Positions 9,822 to 19,794 of a stretch of 64,000 nucleotides of DNA are shown one piece after another. The notes under the pieces are model-generated. The model was not told the origin of the DNA. It ran no database searches and worked only from the letters and a program-made list of their open reading frames with translations. The translations under genes were made by a program, and so were the position numbers. The first letter of the stretch is position 1. Each line of letters opens with the position of its first letter. Origin of the DNA: Semisulcospira habei (Eukaryota > Mollusca > Gastropoda > Semisulcospiridae); the NCBI GenBank assembly GCA_036245525.1, contig BTPG01000005.1, positions 212,038,899 to 212,102,898 of the forward strand, given 5' to 3'.

Positions 9822-10427
9822 ATGAACTTAATGACCCTCGACCCACACTGCGGATTATTTTGTGGTGCCACAGGGTGTGGTAAAACTGAATTTGTACTTA
9901 ACCTCTTACAAACAAGATACATCCACCATTTTGAAAACATAGTAATATTTTGTCCTACAATCAAACACAACAAAGCTTATCATAACCGTTTATTTATTTG
10001 GACTGACAACAACATTTACTTAGTTGACCCTGAGAAAAAACTGAATGACTACCTGCAGTATTTTTACAAACAATTTGAAGGACAGCCAACCCTGTTTATT
10101 GTTGATGACTGTTCCGCAGAGAAAGACATTGTCAAAAAGAGAAACACTCTATCAGAACTTGCCTTCAGTGGCAGACATGCAAACATCAGTGTATGGATTC
10201 TCACTCAAAAATATAATGCTGTTCTGAAAGATTTTCGAGAACAGTTAAAGTTTATCTGTTTGTTTTACTGTAAAGATCGTGACAGCTTTGAAGACTGTCT
10301 CAGAGAAAACGATGTCATACCAAATAATCAAGAACGGGATGATGTAAAAAATAAACTGAAATCAACTAAGCATCTAAAGCTTATTTTAAAGACAGATCAG
10401 CCCACAGGGTATGGATTAGAGAATTAA
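9822..10427 (+). CDS. Genome-packaging ATPase (A32/FtsK-HerA type)
   Basis: 201 residues, intact. Walker A is GATGCGKTEF at about residues 17-26, Walker B is TLFIVDDCSA near residue 95, and LTQKYN near residue 130 fits the sensor motif. These define the A32-like packaging ATPases of Polintons, adintoviruses and large DNA viruses, which drive DNA into capsids. I chose the ATG at 9822 (TATTAAAATG) over the upstream codon at 9786 because it matches neighbouring start contexts and lies 19 bases past the capsid stop. The next gene starts 26 bases downstream. Confidence 0.87.
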   Translation: MNLMTLDPHCGLFCGATGCGKTEFVLNLLQTRYIHHFENIVIFCPTIKHNKAYHNRLFIWTDNNIYLVDPEKKLNDYLQYFYKQFEGQPTLFIVDDCSAEKDIVKKRNTLSELAFSGRHANISVWILTQKYNAVLKDFREQLKFICLFYCKDRDSFEDCLRENDVIPNNQERDDVKNKLKSTKHLKLILKTDQPTGYGLEN

Positions 10428-10453
10428 TTTATACATTTGTTTGTCTAATAAAA

Positions 10454-10693
10454 ATGACAGACGGACAAATCATACAAGTGCTTGATCTCACACACTTATT
10501 CAAAGATGTTATGCACTTTACTGACTTAATAACACCCAAACAGACTTACATAAGCCTTTCAGCACCATTGGAAATATATGCTACATACAGTGTGACTTTG
10601 GATTATGTTGATGAGCATCCAGATGTGGAGTGCATGACAGTTGATTTAAAGACACCTACTTTTAAAGTTGGTGATACCAACTATGGTTGGTGA
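10454..10693 (+). CDS. Maverick small protein, unknown function
   Basis: 79 residues from an ATG in the context CTAATAAAAATG to a TGA at 10691. After this TGA the same frame stays open for 34 more codons to TAA at 10796 with plausible residues, so the real protein may have been about 114 residues with a nonsense mutation. There are no recognised motifs. It lies between the packaging ATPase and the polymerase on the same strand. Confidence 0.55.
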   Translation: MTDGQIIQVLDLTHLFKDVMHFTDLITPKQTYISLSAPLEIYATYSVTLDYVDEHPDVECMTVDLKTPTFKVGDTNYGW

Positions 10694-10834
10694 GGGGAAA
10701 TTTGTTATAGCATATTTAAGCAACTACATAAACTAAATGTTCATATTGACAGTGTTACAGTTAATAAAGTGGTATTACACAAGGTGAGCCAGCGGTAATA
10801 TTTTTTCATTTATTATTTTGTCGGTCAAATACAA

Positions 10835-13800
10835 ATGATGGACAATGCTTAAAGCCTTGGCACGTCAAACCCTGGCTCATCAAGTTTAAGAAACGTGTTT
10901 CACACAACAGACTTACCTATATCTAATACTAACAATGTTTATGAATCAATAGAAAACTCTTTTTCTGTCATACAAGATAATCTTCTTACAGGCAGTGTGA
11001 AGATTCAGATTGTTGCAAAAATAGAATTTATTAGAGTAGATGGTGAAGTGATTGTATCTTATATATCAACAAGACAACACACAGTTAACACAAAAAGAGA
11101 ACCGGAGGTAGAGAACGTGTTTAGAGACAGACTATTACCTGACTTTCTCCAAGCAATTGACAGTGCAAAAATGAAGGGGTCTGGTTGGCACGAAGGACAT
11201 GTACATGAACTACAACTAAAGCAGTCAAGGTATCATCCTATATTAGGTAAATCATGGTTGCCACTGCCAACAGAGGTTGCAAACAAAAAGGCAGTCATCA
11301 ATATACAGAACAATGATAATTTTTGTTTCATGTGGTTAGTTAGTTATTTGGGTTTAACGCCGAGCAGGCGACTAAGGCCATCTCACGGCGGTTTCATGTG
11401 GTGTGTGCTTGCTAAACTACACTTTGTAAAGTCAAAACCTGAACGTGTATCTAACTACACTAAATTTGTAAATGAACTCAACTTCAGTGGCATTGAATTC
11501 ACTGTTAAAATAGAGGACATAGACTTGTTTGAAAAACTAAATCCTGGTATATCTGTGAATGTGTTTGTGTGGGATAATGAGTCTGAGAACAAGTTACAAC
11601 CTATTAGAGTATCACCACTGGCTCCAACATATGGACAGTCAGAAGATAAACACGTTGACATGTTGCTAATCAGCCCTGCCGGTGATGACAATCACTTTCA
11701 CTACACAATTATCAGAAATATGTCACGTCTAATTCATGGGCATACAACAAAACACAATGGCAAACAGGAAGTTTGTAAAAAATGTTTACAAAGATTTTCT
11801 TCTATTGCAGTGGCACATAAACACGTTTTACATTGTAGATCACCTGATGACATACAAGCAGTACTTAAGTACCCTGATCCTGGTAGTCAAGTGTGTTTTA
11901 AGAACTATGGGAATCAACAAAAGCTGCCGTTTGTAGTGTATGCTGATTTTGAATCACTGGTAGTACCGTATGAGGGTCCTGTTCCAGAATCATTACCAAA
12001 GACTATAAAACTAAGTGACCAAGTAGTGTGTTCTTTCGGATATATTCTTGTTAGGTCGGATGGTCAGCATACAGAACCTGTTATCTACAGAGGGGAAAAT
12101 GCGGCATGTTTGTTTTTAACAGAAATGAGACATTTGTATAGTCAGGTAGTACAATATCTCACAACATGTCAGATGCCTTTGGTGATGACAGAAGAAGACA
12201 AACTAAAATTTGATACATCAGAGATGTGTTGGATTTGTGAACAACCTTTAGGATGTGATAAAGTTTGTGACCATGATCACATAACTGGGCGTTACAGAGG
12301 TGCTGCACATAACAATTGTAACTTGTTATTAAAAACAGATCCAAAGACATATAAGCTACCAATTTTTTTTCACAACCTCAAAGGATATGATTCACATATT
12401 ATCATGCAGGCTGTAGATGAGTCTTACAAAAAAATTAGTTGTATTGCCCAGACAACTGAAAAATACTTGACTTTTAGGCTGGACAACAAATTAGCATTTT
12501 ATGACTCCATGCAACATTTGTCTTTAGGATTGGCTAGTCTTGCAGAAGGACTGACTGAGTATCCAATAACGAGTAAATATTTTGAACCAGATTTGATTAA
12601 GAAAGGAGTGTATCCGTACGAGTACATTGATCACTGGGTTGTGTTTGAGGAAAGGAGACTGCCACCAAAAGAGAAATTTTATTTTACACTAACTGGTAAA
12701 GGTATTTCTGACTCTGAATATCAACACGCACATGATGCGTGGGATAAATTAGGGTGTCAGACGATTGGTGACTATCATGACCAGTACTGAAAGCTGACGT
12801 TTGTTTGCTAGCAGATGTATTTGAAAGTTACCGTGAAAAGGGTTTGTTACACTACAGTCTTGACCCTGCCTGTTACATAACTAGTCCTGGCATGACATGG
12901 GATGCATTTTTGAAATCCAGCAAGATATTTATAGACCTGTTGTCTGATCGTACGATGGGTGAAATGGTGGAACGTGGATTGAGGGGAGGCATTAGTATTG
13001 CAGCGAACAACTATGCCAAGGCCAACAATAAATATCTGGACAGTCATGGTGACCTTGGGTTTGACCCTTCGAGGTCAAGGTCATTTATTATGTACTTGGA
13101 CGCTAACAATTTGTACGGATTCGCGATGTGCGAGTTATTGCCCTTGAAAAACTTTTGTCTGTATGATTTGTCACAGTATGACATAACAGGGTTAACAAAC
13201 AAATATTATGAATCTTGACCGAAACGACGCTAAGGGTTGGATCTTTGAAGTAGACCTGGAGTACCCACACCACCTACATGATTACCACAATGATTATCCC
13301 TTAGCTGTTGAGAAAATGAGTATGACAGGGAAAAAAGAAGACACCAAACTTGTACCAAATCTGAATGACAAATTCAATTACGTTTGCCACTATCGCTTGC
13401 TACAGTTTTACATCAGACATGGGTTAGTACTAAAGAAAGTACATAGAGGAATTCAATTTGATCAGAGTGCTTTCATGAAAGATTACATAATGAAGAACAC
13501 AACATTGCGTGCCAGAGATGGCAACACTGCATTTGACAAAGATTTCTTTAAGCTTATGAACAATGCCTGTTTTGGCAAGACTATTGAAAATCCTCATCAC
13601 CGCAAAGATGTGAGACTAGTCACAACTGAATCGGGTGCAATTAAACTTACAGGCAAGCCACAGTACACAGGGTACAAAGAGTTTCATTCATCATTGTATG
13701 CTGTGTCACTCACAAAAAAGATTATTAAACTGGACAAACCAGTATTCATTGGTATGGCAATTTTTGAATTGTCAAAATTGCTGATGCTTGAATTTTATTA

Positions 13801-14407
13801 TGATTACTTCAAACCAAAGTATCCCGAGTGTCGATTGTTATACACTGACACTGACTCTATGATCATTGACGTGTGTACTGAAGACTTTTATGAAGACATG
13901 AAAACAGAGTTACACATGTATGACACGTCTGACTATCCTAAGGATCATCCACTATATAGCACACAAAACAAGAAAGTGCCTGGTAAGTTTAAGGATGAAC
14001 TAAATGGTGTGCCAATAGTTGAATACGTTGGACTGAGATCAAAAATGTATTCTATACTGCACCAAAAGGGAAGTCAGTCAAAAGCCAAAGGTATCAAAAA
14101 AACAGCGATAAAAAATAAAGACATTCGTCATGAACATTATAAGCAAGTGTTAGATGGTGCATTAATGCCTGATTATCCAAACAAGTCACTGAGATCAAAC
14201 AAACATAATATTGAAATGATCCAAACACATAAAAAGTCACTTGCAGTTGGAGACACGAAACGAGTGTTTCACGGTAAGGAAAAAGCTTATGCACCTGGAC
14301 ATTACAGGCTCAAGTTATCTGAAGAAATAGCTGATGAACTGGTTGATGAACTAATCGATGAGTTAGTTACTGAAATGAGTAACGGTGTCTGGGGAAATAA
14401 TCTGTAA
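10835..14407 (+). pseudogene. Protein-primed family B DNA polymerase (pPolB), frameshifted
   Basis: About 1,180 codons across three frames. In order: a C2H2-like finger (CKKC...HKHVLH, about 11770-11840); Exo I YADFES near 11938; an Endo VII-like CxxC...DHDH...CN module at about 12225-12325; Exo II HNLKGYDSHI near 12370; Pol A MYLDANNLYG near 13089; Pol B KLMNNACFGK near 13552; and Pol C YTDTDS near 13841. This is the replicative polymerase of Polintons. Breaks: an in-frame TAA soon after the putative ATG at 10835, a one-base loss near 12787, another indel near 13205, and an in-frame 66-bp SINE-plus-duplication insert at 11336-11401. The 3' end converges on the integrase, overlapping its tail by about 45 bases. 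Confidence 0.9.
11336..11390 (+). repeat. 55-bp mini-SINE inserted in the polymerase gene
   Basis: The insert starts (TTAG)n-like, continues TTTGGGTTTAACGCCGAG and ends CTCACGGCG. It is flanked by a perfect 11-bp duplication GTTTCATGTGG (11325-11335 and 11391-11401). Insert plus one duplication is 66 bp, adding 22 codons without shifting the frame. It matches the copy at 2972-3033. Confidence 0.88.
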
Positions 14408-15335
14408 TTCTTCTCTGACAAATGCCCTCTGGGGTGCAGGGTCATACAGGTAATAAATTGTTGCGTCAGGACCGGGGACTATTTTTTTAAATATTATGAA
14501 CAGACGTGGACCAGATGGGGTCTGTCGCTCTGCGTCTGATGTCATTTTCAGATTCTCCGGGTTGATATAGATATCTCACCTGTTTAGTAAACAAACTTGT
14601 GTCGGGTGCTGAGGTTGGACCTGTTTTTGGTTCTGTAATTGTTTTCAATTTAATAGCGTCAGCAGGCTTTGGGTGTCCTTCATTGTTCATTGCTTTTATC
14701 ACTTGTGGTAATCTCTTTACCCACTCAGTGTTTCGGGTGTCCTGCATGAGTTCCTTTGAATACTGGTAGCTGAAAAGTCTCTCTGATAACTGTTTGTTAA
14801 AGTTCTCTACTATTGCCTGTGATCTGTGCACACCTGGAATACCTCGTCTGACTATTATGCCATGCTTTGCAAATAACTGATTAACAGCACCTTTGAATTC
14901 TGATCCATCATCAACTTGTACAAGTCTGGGGTATTTCAGAGGGCCTCTTTTATAGATACTTGATAAAGCAGTCGCAACTGTGGTAGCAGTTTTGTCAGAT
15001 ATGGGTTCAGCATCTTTGTACCTTGAAGCTATGTCAATGACAGTTAATGCATATTTGTATCGTTTCTTTGTTATTGTGTCATGTGGTAAGAACAGGAGGT
15101 CCATTTGGTGTGTGTCATTAGGTGTTGTGTTTTCAAAATGAGGTCTTGTTATCTTTCTTGGAGCAGGAAGATATATTTGCCAAATTGCCTGTCTCTGTAA
15201 CCATTGTTTGACTTGATTGAGTGTTATATCTCCGCCCACAGCGGCATGTAATTTCTGAATAGCGGTTTGTCCTTTCCAATACCCTGATGGAGAGTAATAT
15301 ATTTTTGATAGTTTATTTTCTACCCCGGGGTTCAT
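14363..15335 (-). pseudogene. Retrovirus-type integrase (rve, DDE), C-terminal frameshift
   Basis: I chose the ATG at 15335 (MNPGVEN). The rve core shows the DDE triad as HQMDLLFLP, VDDGSEFKG and AIVENFNKQL, with conserved spacing. A zinc-binding HHCC region is not obvious. The frame closes at 14487 just before an A-run; the expected C-terminal tail (YYLYDPAPQRAFVREELQ) continues in another frame to 14363, so a homopolymer indel near 14483-14491 breaks it. Integrase inserts the Maverick into host DNA. It overlaps the upstream 146-residue gene by about 23 bases and converges on the polymerase. Confidence 0.87.
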
Positions 15336-15753
15336 TTCTTCTAGCAATATAAAGTCCAGTAAAATATACAAATGTCATTCCCACTAGAACAAAGATTATC
15401 TCTCCGTTTCTTTGTTGTGTGCTTGGTTGATAGTAGTTACTAAGTTTTGGTTTTGGGATAGACATGTCATTACCAGTGACAAGATAGTATTCACGAATTG
15501 CTTCGTCTGTGTTTGAAAACGTATGTTGTGCGTGACCCTCTAGTCTAAGTCTGTCATTGATAAAATCAAGTTTTTCAATTCTTTGCTTCTCATAATCCTG
15601 TTGGGCTTGTGCAAGTTTCTCAGACGCCTCATTATGACGCTTTAATTCTTCTGCAGATTCTTCTCTACCCATTTTTGAAAAGAGATAATTTGACCCACTG
15701 AAAGCCAATGCATTGACCATGGCCCCACCAATCATAATAGCTATCATCGCCAT
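15313..15753 (-). CDS. Maverick small two-anchor helical protein
   Basis: 146 residues, intact. It has an N-terminal hydrophobic segment (MIAIMIGGAMVNALAF), a Lys/Glu-rich helical, coiled-coil-like middle (residues about 30-75), and a C-terminal hydrophobic segment (IIFVLVGMTFVYFTGLYI) followed by basic residues. I recognise the layout, with the SNYLFSK and REYYLVTG blocks, as recurring beside Polinton integrases; no function is established to my knowledge. It sits 12 bases after the 76-residue gene and overlaps the integrase start. Confidence 0.75.
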   Translation of the reverse strand: MAMIAIMIGGAMVNALAFSGSNYLFSKMGREESAEELKRHNEASEKLAQAQQDYEKQRIEKLDFINDRLRLEGHAQHTFSNTDEAIREYYLVTGNDMSIPKPKLSNYYQPSTQQRNGEIIFVLVGMTFVYFTGLYIARRNEPRGRK

Positions 15754-15765
15754 ACTTATTTTTAT

Positions 15766-15996
15766 TTACATAGAAACATTTTCTGGAATAATTCCCTGCT
15801 TGACGAGAAAGTCTTTTGTCGCAATTGACGCTGTAACGACTGCAATTAGCTTAGCACTGTCTTCAAAGTCAAGTCTACTGAGGTCTGCTGATTTCATTTT
15901 GAGTAGACTTTTTCCCAGCATAGAATAAGCGACTGCTAATCCACTGATTATGGCAGAGTGATATACAAAGTTCATTAAGTTCTTTGTGTCGCTCAT
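15766..15996 (-). CDS. Maverick 76-residue membrane protein
   Basis: Small protein with one hydrophobic stretch near residues 12-28 (YHSAIISGLAVAYSMLG) and a second near 50 (AKLIAVVTASIATKDFLV), ending in KQGIIPENV. The start at 15996 follows GTATTAGAAA. The beginning of a homologue (MSGTKNI) starts at 47225 in the third copy. Function unknown; likely membrane-associated. Confidence 0.7.
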   Translation of the reverse strand: MSDTKNLMNFVYHSAIISGLAVAYSMLGKSLLKMKSADLSRLDFEDSAKLIAVVTASIATKDFLVKQGIIPENVSM

Positions 15997-16027
15997 TTTC
16001 TAATACAAGAAAATTAAAATAATATTT

Positions 16028-16519
16028 TTATTTACTGCATATAAAATGGGTCAACGGTTTGGGTGTTACTGGTAATGTGGCGACTTCTGGTTTTGTTTTT
16101 GGAGTGTCTGATTTTTTGGTCACTGTACGAGTCTGTGGTTTGTATTTTTTGTATAATTGGTAACCTACGTAACCAAATCCGACAACAAATCCGGCAACTA
16201 TATATTTTGTTGTTTGAGGTTCGGGGTCAGGGTCAGACTTAGTTGTTTGTCTCTCACTTTGATGAGGGTGTGATAGTAGTGATGGTGCTGACAGTCCTGA
16301 CAGTGTTGACGGTCCTAACGGTGTTGACGGCGGGTCACTTACATGAGCCTTTTCTGTTTGCGCCTGTAGCTGTAACTTTTTCTGCTTGTTCCATTCGGCT
16401 AAACGTTTACCAGACTGAATCCTTCCTGGGCTTTTAGTCTTAGTCACAGTTTGAACCTGTGTCAAAACAGGGTCGGGGTTCTGTTGTGTAGTCATCTTGT
16501 TCTCGTCCATTTGATCCAT
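16028..16519 (-). CDS. Maverick protein with a basic block, repeats and one membrane segment
   Basis: Up to 163 residues; the start is uncertain between the ATG at 16519 and two further in-frame ATGs. Visible parts are a basic block SPGRIQSGKRLAEWNKQKK near residue 30, Ser/Pro repeats near 63-75 encoded by 9-bp DNA repeats (16285-16330), a membrane segment (YIVAGFVVGFGYVGYQLY) near 112, and a Lys/Thr/Pro tail. Its start overlaps the end of the next gene by about 80 bases. A frameshifted homologue is at 46732-47187. Function unknown. Confidence 0.7.
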   Translation of the reverse strand: MDQMDENKMTTQQNPDPVLTQVQTVTKTKSPGRIQSGKRLAEWNKQKKLQLQAQTEKAHVSDPPSTPLGPSTLSGLSAPSLLSHPHQSERQTTKSDPDPEPQTTKYIVAGFVVGFGYVGYQLYKKYKPQTRTVTKKSDTPKTKPEVATLPVTPKPLTHFICSK

Positions 16520-16771
16520 CTTTTTCTTTCTCTAGAAAATTTATTTTTGAAAATTCTATATGGCTGCCAGTGACAAGAAGGGTTACGACAGGTGCAAGGT
16601 AATTTCCAAACTTGTAAAACATGATGCATGCTAATTTGCCTATTGAACTTGAAACAATAGGATTGCTTTCAAGGTCGTGTGATAGGCTGTCACAATCCAC
16701 AGGTAGAAAGTGACTCACTGCTTTTGTGTATAGGCATACAAGTGACCGACTCAAATCACGTGTCATTAGTG
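16440..16771 (-). pseudogene. Maverick terminal gene, 5'-truncated by a SINE relic
   Basis: About 110 residues match the C-terminal two-thirds of the intact 173-residue homologue at 46275-46796 (e.g. YTKAVSHFLP, LESNPIVSSSIGKLAC, VTLLVTGSH). The first 70 or so residues are missing: at about 16771 the sequence changes to a SINE relic and then to unrelated DNA. This marks the broken right edge of the main element. Confidence 0.8.
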
Positions 16772-16822
16772 AAGCGGCCTTAGTCGCCCGCTTGGTGTTA
16801 AATCCCAATAACTAATCCGCCG
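16771..16822 (-). repeat. Diverged mini-SINE at the element edge
   Basis: On the minus strand it reads TTAGTTATTGGGATTTAACACC then GGCGACTAAGGCC, the same consensus as the copies at 2972 and 11336 but with several substitutions. No target duplication is visible: Maverick sequence is on one side only, so it marks a deletion or recombination junction. Confidence 0.65.
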
Positions 16823-17821
16823 CTAGATACTCTAGAAACAACAAAATACAACAGACGGCATTCACTTCTACGTTGTATTCTTACACCTGGCCCCCATGTA
16901 CACACTAACCAAAATAATAATAACAGAACAAGCAAACAAAGACCCACCCCCACCCCCACCCCACCCCCACCCCACCCCCACCCCTGAGCAAATGGCCACT
17001 AACGAATTGTTGTGTGTACTCACCGCTATCCGTGGAGACGCCCCGGCTGGGACGAAGACAAACACAGACAAGACAAGCCAGGGGTAAAGTTGTCGCAGCT
17101 CTTCTTCTCTTCTCCTTCTTCAGACACCGGCTCCGGGATGACCAAAACCATATCGCAGGGCCGATACAAATGAACGACACAGCTGCTTGTGGCCTTAAGC
17201 AAATAGAGAACCACGCCTGAATGACCACCCTAGGAGACTGCTGGAAAAATGACCGACTCCTTCGATGTTGGAAATGCGACTCACAAACAATTTTGTATCG
17301 TATGCTTAGCAAAAAGGCGCTCGGTCTATCACGTGGTGCAAATTCACGTGAGACGAGTACCGACCTAAAACGTTAGACTGAGCGATCACGTGCGGGGTCG
17401 CCGTCCTACAAACTCTTGCACGGCAGCAAATACTCGTGTACAGGCCAAATACTAGACAACTATGCTATCGCTACCGGTGACCAGCTAATCCCTTTCACCC
17501 ATCTAAACTTACTCCCCTACAAAAATAGGCGAAAAAATCAGTGTCGTGACAGCTTGACACGTTAAAACCTGTCCTGTTGACTGTTTTAATGACTTCAGTA
17601 CAGGGCAGGTATAATAATAATAACTCACCCCACATGATAGAGATGACGACATAATAGCTCAACCCGGCAGTAAGAAATCAACCGGCTAATATTAACCCAA
17701 CTGGCAATAAAGAAATCAACTGGCTAATAGTACCAACCGGTAAATAATACTCCACCTGGTAATGTAGAAACCAAAACTGTCAATAATAGTCTGTACCCGG
17801 TTATTTACAACCCCAACAGAT
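16823..17821. other. Non-coding stretch with low-complexity DNA
   Basis: No gene seen. It holds a C-rich (CCCCA)n tract at about 16943-16985 and, at about 17650-17830, degenerate repeats of the form AACTGGCAATAAAGAA / ACCGGTAAATAATA spaced about 30 bases apart. Open frames here are low-complexity artefacts. Confidence 0.5.
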
Positions 17822-18998
17822 AATTCTTACTCATTTCCTGTATCCAGTCACTAAGTGCACTTATAATAATAATAATAATAATAATAATAAGCGCATTAAA
17901 TAGGCGCTTTATCCCAATTGAAAATCGGCTCAAAGCGCCGCCGCGAACTTAACCCAACAAGCACGCTCACATGAATCACGCGCATTCACTCACACACTGT
18001 ACATAAACACAGAACATTCACGTGGTGCTAAGGGCAAGCTCAAGCGAGCTACTGTAGTTTTTGGAAATTCAAAATCGTTTGTATTTGAAATTTGATTAAG
18101 TGGGCTGAAACTGATACCAAAGTGGAGGGGGAGGAAGAGCCGGAGTACCCGGAGAAAGAACCCCCGACGGTCCGCCCGAATTAACGGTGACACTTACTAG
18201 AGGAGAAAAATCCGACGCTGGAACCCGTAATCGAACCTCACACTATTAGCATTGGTGGCAGGCGCCTTAACCACTGCGCCACGGACCGGACCACTTGAGA
18301 AACGCGCGCTGCCTATCCCCTCAGGTCGCGCCTAGCCGCCGACCAGGTCGGACGTACCCTCATTACTTGCCGCCCGTGCCTAGTGACCGACTTTCTCTTG
18401 TACCGCGTTTGTTGATTGTCGTGTGTACCGTGTGTGCAGAGTACCTGTAACGTAGGAGTATTTTCCCCTGTGTGGATTATTGGACTGTGTAATATTGTTT
18501 GTGATGTCGGATTTAGAAAAGTTGGCATGATTTCGGACGACAACGTCTTAGACGTGGATGAGAAGATTTCGTTGGCGAAGGTGAGTTTTCCAAAGCTGGC
18601 CCCGCCTGACCGAGTGTCACCGACACGAGTCTCAGAGTGAAACGAACAGTTTTGCAGCCCTCTGTAAGTGAAGGTGGCTAAAATGGACTCAAAAGAGAGC
18701 ACAGATGGACACTGTGCATTATTCTACTCCACCAGACTGGCCAGCGCCTCGGCAGCAAAAGATATGGGTGCTTCCAAAGATGTCATCATGAAAGCTGCGG
18801 AATGGACGTTATTATTGCCGGGTTCCGCGTGAGAAACTCACCTTAGGTCGGGTGGTGATGGACAGGTATCTGGTAAAGAAGTAGAGATAAGGCTGCTTGT
18901 CATTTCAGTATGATTTAGCCTTTACGCTCATTACCACTGTTGCTCTCAAATCTCAAGTGAACTTAGTGACGGGATACAGGAAATGAGTAAGAATTGTT
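17822..18998. mobile_element. Fold-back element with about 50-bp arms, split by a SINE
   Basis: The left arm (AATTCTTACTCATTTCCTGTATCC...GTCACTAAGTGCACTT from 17822, continuing ACTTGAGA after the SINE at about 18293) matches, inverted, 18948-18998. Without the SINE the element would be about 750 bp. A short frame at 18530-18640 inside (SLAKVSFPKLAPPDR) has a GTGAGT-like donor nearby but no recognised domain. A MITE or fold-back DNA transposon is the likely class. Confidence 0.55.
17864..18292 (-). repeat. tRNA-derived SINE, full length, minus strand
   Basis: On the minus strand it begins with a Pol III A box (GTGGCGCAGTGGTTAAGG) and B box (GGTTCGATTAC), then a body shared with 28025-28464, and ends in GGGATAAAGCGCCTATTTAATG followed by (TTA)n. 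It interrupts a fold-back arm whose uninterrupted form is near 19210-19235. Confidence 0.82.
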
Positions 18999-19021
18999 AG
19001 CAATACAGCGAGACTTACAAG

Positions 19022-19279
19022 TAAGGTGAAGCTGATTGCAAATTCTTACGAATTTGTTGTAGACCAGAACTAGTGCACTTGGCCACCCCACATTGTTTTG
19101 AAGAGCACTGCGCTCTACCCTGCCTTTTCACTTCGTTGTAAGGTGCACTTGTTCCCGGGTTCCGTCAGTGGAAATGAGCTGTCTTTCAATACCAGGGGGA
19201 TAGGCAGCGCGCGTTTCTCAAGTGCACTAGTTCCGGTCTACAACAAATTCGTAAGAATTTGCAATCAGCTTCACCTTAC
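19022..19279. repeat. 59-bp near-perfect inverted repeat
   Basis: Arms 19022-19080 and 19220-19279 (containing GTGAAGCTGATTGCAAATTC) differ at about one position and enclose 139 bp. The flanks also carry sequence shared with the fold-back at 17822-18998 (GAGAAACGCGCGCTGCC occurs in both). Probably a related fold-back element. Confidence 0.7.
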
Positions 19280-19519
19280 AGGTAAGTCTTTCTGTATTGC
19301 CAACAAATATTAACCCACCCCATCATGTCTGAGAAATTTTATCTCCCTAACTTTTTCAAGCCGCACAATTTTTTTATGCAGAGAAAAGCAACGGGGTGAG
19401 TCTATTTTAGTTTCAATTAAAAGTCTGTTCGGAACAGATTTTGAGTGAGTTTACAATCTGTTTGGGGACAGGTAAACTGTCTTCTTTTAAGTCAGACCCC
19501 TTTCTGCGAGTCAGACTGA

Positions 19520-19550
<31 letters not shown>
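19520..19550 (+). repeat. Homopolymer G run (about 30)
   Basis: Uninterrupted run of about 30 G. Its length in the assembly may be unreliable. Confidence 0.9.
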
Positions 19551-19551
<1 letters not shown>

Positions 19552-19794
19552 GACTGTTAAATTTCAACTCAGTCTAATCTGTGGCGGGTGTCATTTGAAA
19601 GCCCTCCTGTGAGGGTATAATAGCTCTTGACACTCTACTATTCAATTTCATGCACTGGTGGTTTAAGCTTGGGAAAACTTACCTTTCAGTCCACTGCCAA
19701 CTGGCGTTTATTAAGTTACATGCATCTTACAACTAACTTCAAACTTACCTCTACAAGTACTTATAATTGGGTTAAAGTAAGTACTTATTTTTCT

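Larger units (their letters stand above)
3290..16772. mobile_element. Maverick/Polinton (adintovirus-like) element, main copy
   Basis: About 13.4 kb with the hallmark gene set of Polintons: protein-primed family B DNA polymerase, retrovirus-type integrase, A32/FtsK-like packaging ATPase and a double-jelly-roll-type capsid protein, plus at least eight further compact genes. Genes sit a few tens of bases apart or overlap, without introns, unlike the surrounding DNA. The right side is cut at about 16771, where a SINE relic interrupts the last gene. Decay marks include polymerase frameshifts near 12787 and 13205, an integrase frameshift near 14487, a capsid stop at 8591, and a deletion and stop in the 5268-5952 gene. 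I recognise no adenovirus-type maturation protease. Confidence 0.9.

Noticed and set aside
16943..16985. C-rich tract as a telomere-like or G-quadruplex element
   Set aside because: The CCCCA spacing is irregular and short; simple low-complexity DNA suffices.
18416..18640. Short frame as a host first exon
   Set aside because: It lies inside a fold-back element and carries no recognisable domain; evidence is too thin for a gene call.
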